Shown here piece by piece: positions 1-4,313 of a stretch of DNA of 5,562 nt. The position numbers were made by a program, and so were the translations under genes. Location: the NCBI GenBank assembly GCA_050249235.1, contig JBFWQW010000145.1, positions 1 through 5,562 of the forward strand, read 5' to 3'. This DNA comes from JAEKLB01 sp050249235. GTDB taxonomy: Bacteria > Actinomycetota > Acidimicrobiia > Acidimicrobiales > CADCSY01. The notes beneath the pieces were generated by a model. It worked only from the letters and a program-made list of their open reading frames with translations. It searched no databases and was not told the origin of the DNA. Position 1 is the first letter of the stretch, and each line of letters starts with the position of its first letter.

Positions 1-194
1 GCGCCGGGCGTGCGGTCTTTCGTGTTGGTGGGGTTCGGGTTGTTGTCGGTGATCTGGCCGCGGACGATGATCTTCGTCCGGCCGCGGTGCTCGTCGTTCT
101 CGATGGCGCGCTTGTGGGCGTCGGGGAGGAACTTCGTCAGCGCGTCCTGGTTCTCGTTCATGTGGTTGTCGACGTCGAAGTTCTCGTGGCCGAT
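1..194 (-). CDS. Partial amidohydrolase-2 family protein (N-terminal part, cut by the window edge)
   Basis: Reading the minus strand, a frame open from 296 down to the left edge encodes GHENFDVDNHMNENQDALTK, then FLPDAHKRAIENDEHRGRTK, and reaches QITDNNPNPT and finally TPG at the edge. Nearly every codon ends in G or C (AAA is the exception), which supports real coding. From memory, FDVDNH, the GRTKI segment and the PNPT...PGA spacing match the N-terminus of a group of metal-dependent amidohydrolases (amidohydrolase_2 superfamily) common in Actinobacteria. Substrate cannot be predicted. The start is unresolved: ATG at 161 lies inside the motif, the only upstream GTG (278) would add a proline-rich leader read through a poly-C tract, and ATC at 194 fits the expected family start best. 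Asparagine is unusually frequent for such GC-rich DNA, including at positions where I recall aromatic or aliphatic residues. It is divergent from the peroxiredoxin gene. Family call is moderate; presence of coding is more certain. Confidence 0.45.
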   Translation of the reverse strand, partial: MGHENFDVDNHMNENQDALTKFLPDAHKRAIENDEHRGRTKIIVRGQITDNNPNPTNTKDRTPG

Positions 195-196
195 TC

Positions 197-214
197 GGCG
201 GTCGGGCCCGGCGG
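197..214. repeat. 18-bp direct repeat, copy 1
   Basis: GGCGGTCGGGCCCGGCGG occurs here and again, identical, at 362-379. It carries the 8-bp palindrome CGGGCCCG (203-210). It lies just upstream of the probable start of the minus-strand amidohydrolase-like gene. It could be a paired operator for the divergent genes, or simply GC-rich low-complexity sequence; nothing in the window decides. Confidence 0.5.
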
Positions 215-234
215 CCCCTTTCGTTCGGTGGTCC

Positions 235-257
235 GGGTGGGGGGTGGGGGGGGTGGG
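235..257 (+). other. G-quadruplex-type tract in the divergent intergenic region
   Basis: The plus strand reads as four G-runs of 3, 6, 8 and 3 bases separated by single T residues (T at 238, 245 and 254). A further GGG lies at 263-265. G-runs of three or more with one-base loops fit the standard parallel G-quadruplex pattern in its most stable form. The tract sits between the minus-strand amidohydrolase-like gene and the plus-strand peroxiredoxin gene, so it could affect transcription of either. The homopolymer runs are also a likely place for sequencing length errors. Confidence 0.6.
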
Positions 258-361
258 CGGATGGGAGGCCGCACCCACCGGGTGCGAATCCCTCCATCAC
301 GGTGGACGCTCGGTCCCGCCGCCGTCAAGACCGCCGGCCTGGCCGTCGGGCCGTCGGGCCG

Positions 362-379
362 GGCGGTCGGGCCCGGCGG
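362..379. repeat. 18-bp direct repeat, copy 2
   Basis: Exact second copy of the repeat at 197-214, 165 bp further on in the same orientation. It sits in a run of overlapping GCCGTCGG-like units (about 342-360), about 60 bp upstream of the peroxiredoxin start. The local sequence is low-complexity GC, so a regulatory role is only a possibility. Confidence 0.45.
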
Positions 380-424
380 GAGGCGGCCGGGCCGCGACGG
401 CTTGCGCCGCGCCGCGGGGTGGGC

Positions 425-430
425 TGCGAT
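425..430 (+). promoter_or_regulatory. Possible -10 element for a leaderless peroxiredoxin transcript
   Basis: TGCGAT ends 6 nt before the GTG at 437 and differs by one base from the actinobacterial TANNNT -10 pattern. The spacing matches the better hexamer before ruvC (1033-1038) and would place the transcript start on or next to the start codon. No convincing -35 is visible. Weak when taken alone. Confidence 0.25.
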
Positions 431-436
431 GGGGCG

Positions 437-883
437 GTGATCCGGCCCGGGGACGACGCGCCCGACTTCACCCTCGAGTCCACCGTCGGGGGCACGGTCA
501 CGCTCTCGAAGCTCCGGGGCGCACCCGTGGTGCTGGCCTTCTACCCCGGCGACGACACCACCGTGTGCACGGTGCAGCTCCGCAGCTACAACGACGACCT
601 CGGCGCCTTCGAGGACCGCGGTGCCCAGCTCCTCGCGTTGAGCCCGCAGGGCATCGAGAGCCACCTCGCCTTCGCCGCCAGGTACGGGCTCAGGATCCCG
701 CTCCTCGTCGATCGTGACAAGGAGGTCGGCGAGGCCTACGGCGTGCTCGGCCCGCTCGGCTTCTACCGGCGCTCGATCGTCGTGGTCGACCGCGACGGCG
801 TCGTCCGCTGGTCGCACCGGGCGCTCACCGGGGCCACATTCCGCCGCACCGACGAGCTCCTCGGCGTCCTCGACGGGCTGTGA
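437..883 (+). CDS. Peroxiredoxin, one-Cys type (AhpC/TSA superfamily, Bcp/AhpE-like)
   Basis: A 148-residue thioredoxin-fold peroxidase that reduces hydrogen peroxide or organic hydroperoxides in the cytoplasm through a cysteine thiolate. The N-terminus RPGDDAPDFTLES (3-15) is the usual peroxiredoxin opening. The active site is FYPGDDTTVCTVQL (35-48), with Pro37, Thr41 and peroxidatic Cys44 in the PxxxTxxC pattern. Arg112 in FYRRSIVVVDRDG is the probable conserved active-site arginine. Cys44 is the only cysteine, so there is no resolving cysteine at the +5 position seen in many Bcp proteins, and recycling must use an external thiol. I chose GTG 437 because the family homology begins there; the same frame is open further upstream (GTG 419, GTG 302), but that stretch encodes only Arg/Gly-rich low-complexity sequence. 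There is no clear ribosome binding site, which would fit a leaderless transcript. It is not obviously in an operon with ruvC, which starts 162 bp downstream. Bcp versus AhpE subfamily is not settled. Confidence 0.88.
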   Translation: MIRPGDDAPDFTLESTVGGTVTLSKLRGAPVVLAFYPGDDTTVCTVQLRSYNDDLGAFEDRGAQLLALSPQGIESHLAFAARYGLRIPLLVDRDKEVGEAYGVLGPLGFYRRSIVVVDRDGVVRWSHRALTGATFRRTDELLGVLDGL

Positions 884-894
884 CGGCCCACGGC

Positions 895-909
895 GGGCGG
901 TGACCGCCC
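895..909 (+). terminator. Possible stem-loop terminator after the peroxiredoxin gene
   Basis: GGGCGG (895-900), a TGA loop and CCGCCC (904-909) form a perfect 6-bp GC stem 11 nt after the stop codon. No T-run follows. Actinobacterial terminators often lack one, but such hairpins also arise by chance in DNA this GC-rich. Confidence 0.25.
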
Positions 910-1032
910 CCGGCGTGCGGCCGAGGGCCGGCGCCCGCGGCCCCGGCTGCCCGGAGCCGCCGGCCAGGACGCGGGTCGCGGCGGGCGAGGCCCGGGCGGC
1001 CGCGCATCCACGCCGTTCCGGCGGCCGGCGGC

Positions 1033-1038
1033 TACGGT
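1033..1038 (+). promoter_or_regulatory. -10 element of a probable leaderless ruvC promoter
   Basis: TACGGT fits the TANNNT -10 consensus and ends 7 nt before the GTG start at 1046, so transcription would begin at or beside the first base of the start codon. There is no Shine-Dalgarno sequence before ruvC, which agrees. No recognisable -35 hexamer lies about 17 bp upstream. Leaderless genes with this architecture are common in Actinobacteria. It would drive ruvC-ruvA-ruvB. Confidence 0.5.
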
Positions 1039-1045
1039 CGAACCT

Positions 1046-1555
1046 GTGTTCGTCCTCGGCGTCGACCCCGGGCTCACGCGCTGCGGCTTCGGCGTGGTCG
1101 AGCGGACCGGTGGGTCGCTCCGGGCCGTGGCGGCCGGCGTGCTCGTCACCCCGAGCGACGATCCGTTGCCGACCCGGCTGGCCGAGCTCCAGGTCGGCAT
1201 CCGGTCCGTCCTCGCCGAGCACCGGCCGGCCGCCGTCGCGGTCGAGCGGGTGTTCTTCCAGTCGAACCTCCGCACCGCCATGTCGGTCGGCCAGGCCAGC
1301 GGCGTCGTGCTCGCCGAGGCGGCCGCGGCGGGCTGCGTCGTGGCGCAGTACACGCCGAGCCAGGTCAAGGCGTCGGTGACGGGCAGCGGCACCGCCGACA
1401 AGGGCCAGGTGCAGCGCATGGTGCAGGCCCTGCTGGGGCTCGTCGCGCTGCCCCGCCCGGCCGACGCCGCCGACGCACTGGCCCTCGCCATCTGCCACCA
1501 CGCCGCCGGTCCGCTCTCGGCGCGGGTCGAGGCCGCCGGCGCGAGGCGGCGGTGA
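1046..1555 (+). CDS. ruvC: RuvC, Holliday-junction endonuclease
   Basis: A 169-residue RNase-H-fold nuclease that works as a dimer and nicks two opposing strands of a Holliday junction, resolving recombination intermediates. The four catalytic acids are visible: Asp7 in GVDPGLTRCGFG (5-16), Glu67 in AVERVFFQSN (65-74), and Asp140 and Asp143 in PADAADALALAICHH (138-152). The segment SVGQASGVVLAEA (80-92) and YTPSQVKASVTGSGTADKGQ (102-121) are typical of the family. Length is normal (E. coli about 173). The GTG start at 1046 puts Asp7 at its usual position. The stop overlaps the ruvA start by 4 bases (GTGA), so translation of the two is probably coupled. A yebC homologue, often found just upstream of ruvC, is not here; a peroxiredoxin precedes it instead. 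Nothing suggests loss of function. Confidence 0.97.
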   Translation: MFVLGVDPGLTRCGFGVVERTGGSLRAVAAGVLVTPSDDPLPTRLAELQVGIRSVLAEHRPAAVAVERVFFQSNLRTAMSVGQASGVVLAEAAAAGCVVAQYTPSQVKASVTGSGTADKGQVQRMVQALLGLVALPRPADAADALALAICHHAAGPLSARVEAAGARRR

Positions 1556-2154
1556 TCGGCCTCGTCCGAGGCACCCTCGCCGACCGGTCGGCCCGGGGCG
1601 AGGTCCTGGTCGACGTGGGCGGCCTCGGCTACCGGGTGCTGGTGGCGCCGGGCACCCTCGTCGAGCTCGGTCCCCTCGGCGGGACGGTCGTGCTCCACAC
1701 CCACCTGCACGTGCGGGAGGACGCCCTCACGCTCTACGGGTTCGGCTCGGCCGACGAGCGGGCCTGCTTCGAGGCGCTCCTCGGCGCCCACGGCGTCGGC
1801 CCCTCGCTGGCCCTCGCCATCCTCTCCGTGCACCGGCCGGCGGCGCTGCGCCGGGTGCTCGCCGAGGACGACGTCGACGGCCTCTGCCTGGTGCCGGGCG
1901 TGGGCCGCAAGACGGCGACCCGCCTCCTGCTCGAGCTCAAGACCCGTCTCGACGTCCCGGAGGGCGACGTGGCCGACCTCCTCGGCGACGGCGGGACCGA
2001 GGGCGGCAACGAGCGGCGCGAGGTGCGGGAGGCGCTGGCCAGCCTCGGCTACGGCGCCGACGAGGTGCGCGAGGCGCTGCGCGAGCTGCCCGACGAGGGC
2101 GACGCCGCCAGCCAGCTGCGGGTGGCCCTCGGGAGGATGGGCGGGGCGCGGTGA
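1552..2154 (+). CDS. ruvA: RuvA, Holliday-junction-binding subunit of the branch-migration complex
   Basis: A 200-residue protein that forms tetramers on four-way junctions, holds them square-planar and loads RuvB. Domain I is the N-terminal OB fold (MIGLVRGTL to about residue 64, ending LTLYGF) and includes the acidic pin residues Glu56-Asp57 (REDALTLYGF), which correspond to Glu55/Asp56 of E. coli. Domain II has two helix-hairpin-helix DNA-binding motifs, LLGAHGVGPSLALAIL (76-91) and LVPGVGRKTATRLLLEL (113-129). After an acidic, glycine-rich linker (about 136-153) comes domain III, REVREALASLGYGADEVREA, which contacts RuvB. Length is typical. The GTG start overlaps the ruvC stop and the TGA stop overlaps the ruvB GTG, both as GTGA, so the three proteins are probably made by coupled translation from one message. 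Confidence 0.97.
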   Translation: MIGLVRGTLADRSARGEVLVDVGGLGYRVLVAPGTLVELGPLGGTVVLHTHLHVREDALTLYGFGSADERACFEALLGAHGVGPSLALAILSVHRPAALRRVLAEDDVDGLCLVPGVGRKTATRLLLELKTRLDVPEGDVADLLGDGGTEGGNERREVREALASLGYGADEVREALRELPDEGDAASQLRVALGRMGGAR

Positions 2155-3176
2155 GGGATGACCTGCTCGTCGGCGGGGCGGGCGAGGGCGACGACGAACC
2201 CGACCTCGAGCTGCGGCCCCGCCGCCTCGACGAGTTCGTCGGCCAGGCGGCCATGAAGGAGCGGCTCGAGATCGTGCTGGGGGCGGCCCGGCTCCGGGGC
2301 AAGGCCGCCGACCACCTCCTGTTCGCGGGCCCGCCCGGGCTCGGCAAGACGAGCCTGGCCGGGATCGTGGCGGCCGAGATGGAGACCAACCTCCGGGTGA
2401 CGTCCGGGCCGGCGCTGTCGCGCCCCGGCGACCTGGCCGCCATCCTCACCAACCTCGACGACGGCGACGTGCTCTTCGTCGACGAGATCCACCGCCTGGC
2501 CCGCCCGGTCGAGGAGGTCCTCTACCCGGCGATGGAGGACTTCCAGCTCGACATCGTCATCGGCCAGGGCCCGTCGGCTCGGAGCATCCGGCTCGACCTC
2601 CCTGCGTTCACCCTCGTCGGCGCCACCACCCGCACCGGCCTCATCACCGGGCCCCTGCGCGACCGCTTCGGCCTGGTCGAGCGGCTCGACCACTACCCGC
2701 CCGCCGACCTGGAGCAGATCGTCGTCCGGGCCGCCCGCATCCTCGGCGTGGCCCTCGAGGCCGGTGGGGCCCGTGAGATCGCCGGCCGGTCCCGGGGGAC
2801 GCCCCGCATCGCCAACCGCCTTCTGCGGCGGGTGCGCGACTTCGCCGAGATGCGGGGCCGGGGCGTCGTCACCGAGGCTGCCGCGGTCGAGGGCCTGGCC
2901 CTGTTCGGCGTCGACCGCCTCGGCCTCGACAAGGTCGACCGGGCGCTGCTGGCCGCCCTGTGCGAGCGCTTCGGCGGCGGCCCGGTCGGCCTGTCGACCC
3001 TGGCGATCAGCGTGAGCGAGCCGCCGGAGACGGTGGAGGACGTGTACGAGCCGTTCCTCATCCAGCAGGGCCTCCTGCTGCGCACCCCGAGGGGCCGCCT
3101 GGCCATGCCCGCGGCGTGGGACCACCTGGGCCTCGTGGCGCCGGTGGTGCCCGGCCCGACCGGCCTCTTCGACTGA
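2151..3176 (+). CDS. ruvB: RuvB, AAA+ ATPase motor of Holliday-junction branch migration
   Basis: A 341-residue AAA+ ATPase that forms hexameric rings on the DNA arms flanking RuvA and drives branch migration by ATP hydrolysis. After a short acidic leader the family start LRPRRLDEFVGQ (21-32) appears. Walker A is GPPGLGKT (60-67), Walker B LFVDEIH (108-114), sensor 1 VGATTRTGLI (156-165), the arginine-finger segment PLRDRFG (168-174) and sensor 2 GTPR (216-219). The C-terminal winged-helix DNA-binding domain includes GGGPVGLSTLA and EPFLIQQGLLLRTPRGR. All key residues are present and length is normal (E. coli about 336). It begins at a GTG overlapping the ruvA stop. Its TGA stop is followed, in the same frame, by open sequence running into queA, and by two stem-loops at 3214-3258. 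Confidence 0.98.
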   Translation: MRDDLLVGGAGEGDDEPDLELRPRRLDEFVGQAAMKERLEIVLGAARLRGKAADHLLFAGPPGLGKTSLAGIVAAEMETNLRVTSGPALSRPGDLAAILTNLDDGDVLFVDEIHRLARPVEEVLYPAMEDFQLDIVIGQGPSARSIRLDLPAFTLVGATTRTGLITGPLRDRFGLVERLDHYPPADLEQIVVRAARILGVALEAGGAREIAGRSRGTPRIANRLLRRVRDFAEMRGRGVVTEAAAVEGLALFGVDRLGLDKVDRALLAALCERFGGGPVGLSTLAISVSEPPETVEDVYEPFLIQQGLLLRTPRGRLAMPAAWDHLGLVAPVVPGPTGLFD

Positions 3177-3213
3177 GAGGGGGCGCCGGAGGCGTGCCCG
3201 TGGCCCGAGCGGC

Positions 3214-3258
3214 CCGGCGCCACACGCGCCGGCGGGAACGCCGGGGCCGTCCCGGCGT
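3214..3258 (+). terminator. Two tandem GC stem-loops between ruvB and queA (possible terminator)
   Basis: Hairpin 1: CCGGCGC (3214-3220), loop CACAC, GCGCCGG (3226-3232), a perfect 7-bp stem. Hairpin 2: ACGCCGGG (3238-3245), loop GCCGT, CCCGGCGT (3251-3258), a perfect 8-bp stem. They start 38 bp after the ruvB stop and end just before the -10-like hexamer at 3261. No T-run follows. Position and perfect stems make a ruv-operon terminator or attenuating structure plausible; proof needs transcript 3' ends. Confidence 0.4.
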
Positions 3259-3260
3259 GC

Positions 3261-3266
3261 GACGAT
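3261..3266 (+). promoter_or_regulatory. Possible -10 element for queA
   Basis: GACGAT is one mismatch from TANNNT and ends 6 nt before ATC 3273, the codon where QueA homology suggests the protein begins. The arrangement mirrors that before ruvC (TACGGT, 7 nt, GTG) and the peroxiredoxin gene (TGCGAT, 6 nt, GTG). No -35 is visible, and any -35 would lie within the second hairpin. Confidence 0.25.
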
Positions 3267-3272
3267 CCGGGC

Positions 3273-4313
3273 ATCGGCGCGGCACCCACCTACGAGCTGC
3301 CGGCCTCCGCGATCGCGCAGGAGCCGGCCGAGCCCCGCGACTCGGCGCGTCTCCTCGTCGACGGCGGGCCCGGTCGCGAGCCGCGCCACCGGCGGGTGCG
3401 TGACCTCCCGAGCCTGCTGCGACCTGGCGACGTGGTCGTCGTCAACGACTCGAAGGTGCTCCCGGCCCGGCTCCGCCTGACCAAGGCGACGGGTGGCGCC
3501 GTCGAGGTGCTCCTCCTCGAGGAGCGGGAGGTGTCGGGCGACGAGCACCGCTGGGACGCTCTCGTGCGGCCCGGCCGGCGGGTGCCGCCGGGCACGGTGC
3601 TCGTGGCCGGCCCCGACCTCACCGTCGAGGTGGGCGAGGCGGTCGGCGGCGACGGGACCCGGACCGTCCGCCTGACGGCTGCCGACCTGCCCGCCGCGCT
3701 CGACCGGCACGGCGAGCTCCCGCTGCCGCCCTACCTCCACGGCCCGCCGTCGGACCCCGACCGCTACCAGACGGTCTACGCCCGCCGGCCCGGCTCGGTG
3801 GCGGCGCCCACCGCCGGGCTGCACCTCACCCGATCGGTGCTCGACGGGTGCCGGGCGGCCGGGGCCGAGGTCGTGGCGCTCGACCTGGCGGTCGGCCTCG
3901 GGACCTTCCAGCCCGTCACCGCCGCCCGCCTCGAGGACCACGACATGCACGAGGAGCGCTACGACGTGCCGGCGGCGACCATGGCCGCCTGCGCCGCGGC
4001 CGAGCGGGTGGTCGCGATCGGCACGACCGCCGTGCGGGCGCTGGAGTCGGCCGCGGCCACGGGTGAGCTCCGGGGCCGGACCCGGCTCCTCATCGCCGGC
4101 GACCACCCCTGGCGGGTGGTCGACGCCCTGGTCACGAACTTCCACCAGCCGGCCTCGACGCTCCTCTGCCTCGTCGAGGCCTTCGTGGGGCCCCGCTGGC
4201 GCGACCTCTACGCCCTCGCACTCCGGGAGGGCTACCGCTTCCTCTCCTTCGGCGACGCGATGCTCCTCGAGCGCCAGGGTGGGTTCCTCGAGCGCCAGGG
4301 TGGGAGCGGGTGA
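3273..4313 (+). CDS. queA: QueA, S-adenosylmethionine:tRNA ribosyltransferase-isomerase
   Basis: Transfers and isomerises the ribosyl moiety of S-adenosylmethionine onto preQ1 in tRNA, giving epoxyqueuosine, the penultimate step of queuosine synthesis. Numbering from ATC 3273 (346 residues; family about 340-356): YELPASAIAQEPAEPRDSAR (7-26), RPGDVVVVNDSKVLPARL (50-67), GELPLPPYLH (147-156), GSVAAPTAGLH (174-184), VGLGTFQPV (207-215), MHEERYDV (225-232), GTTAVRALES (250-259), TNFHQPASTLL (288-298) and YRFLSFGDAMLL (321-332). The first in-frame ATG, GTG or TTG is GTG 3396, which would drop the first 41 residues including the conserved N-terminal motif, so the real start must be upstream. ATC 3273 is at the expected place; CTG 3297 falls inside YELP. 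No good Shine-Dalgarno is visible. The C-terminus carries a 7-residue tandem duplication. The stop overlaps the tgt start (GTGA). Function is secure; the start is not. Confidence 0.93.
   Translation: MGAAPTYELPASAIAQEPAEPRDSARLLVDGGPGREPRHRRVRDLPSLLRPGDVVVVNDSKVLPARLRLTKATGGAVEVLLLEEREVSGDEHRWDALVRPGRRVPPGTVLVAGPDLTVEVGEAVGGDGTRTVRLTAADLPAALDRHGELPLPPYLHGPPSDPDRYQTVYARRPGSVAAPTAGLHLTRSVLDGCRAAGAEVVALDLAVGLGTFQPVTAARLEDHDMHEERYDVPAATMAACAAAERVVAIGTTAVRALESAAATGELRGRTRLLIAGDHPWRVVDALVTNFHQPASTLLCLVEAFVGPRWRDLYALALREGYRFLSFGDAMLLERQGGFLERQGGSG
4264..4304 (+). repeat. 20-bp tandem direct repeat at the 3' end of queA
   Basis: TCCTCGAGCGCCAGGGTGGG occurs at 4264-4283 and again at 4285-4304, with one base between, so the period is 21 bp. 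In the queA frame it encodes LERQGGF then LERQGGS, i.e. seven codons duplicated in frame just before the stop. The copies are identical at the DNA level, which suggests a recent duplication or an assembly artefact. Confidence 0.9.

Noticed and set aside
278..299. A tRNA T-arm-like string, GGGTGCGAATCCC, followed by TCCATCAC.
   Set aside because: The T-loop would have G at position 55, only three T-stem pairs form, and the preceding 75 nt (mostly the G-tract) give no acceptor, D or anticodon arm. Not a tRNA gene.
302..436. Extending the peroxiredoxin upstream to GTG 302 (193 residues).
   Set aside because: The extra 45 residues are Arg/Gly/Ala-rich low-complexity sequence, while the family homology and length (about 150) fit GTG 437.
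10..717. A 235-codon plus-strand frame from the left edge into the peroxiredoxin gene.
   Set aside because: It is antisense to the amidohydrolase-like coding and out of frame with the peroxiredoxin; the translation is low-complexity with no domain.
955..1033. An 11-bp inverted repeat, AGCCGCCGGCC (955-965) and GGCCGGCGGCT (1023-1033), upstream of ruvC.
   Set aside because: The arms are almost pure G/C, far apart and in low-complexity sequence; chance pairing is likely and no known site fits.
158..1501. A 447-codon minus-strand frame opposite the peroxiredoxin and ruvC genes.
   Set aside because: It is antisense to two clear conserved genes, has shadow-type composition and no recognisable motif.
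2049..4145. A 698-codon open frame on the minus strand opposite ruvB and queA, and a similar 435-codon one at 4232-5539.
   Set aside because: Long antisense frames are expected in very GC-rich genes because stop codons are rare. Translations are low-complexity and rich in Arg, Gly, Ala and His without any domain, while the plus strand carries unmistakable conserved genes.
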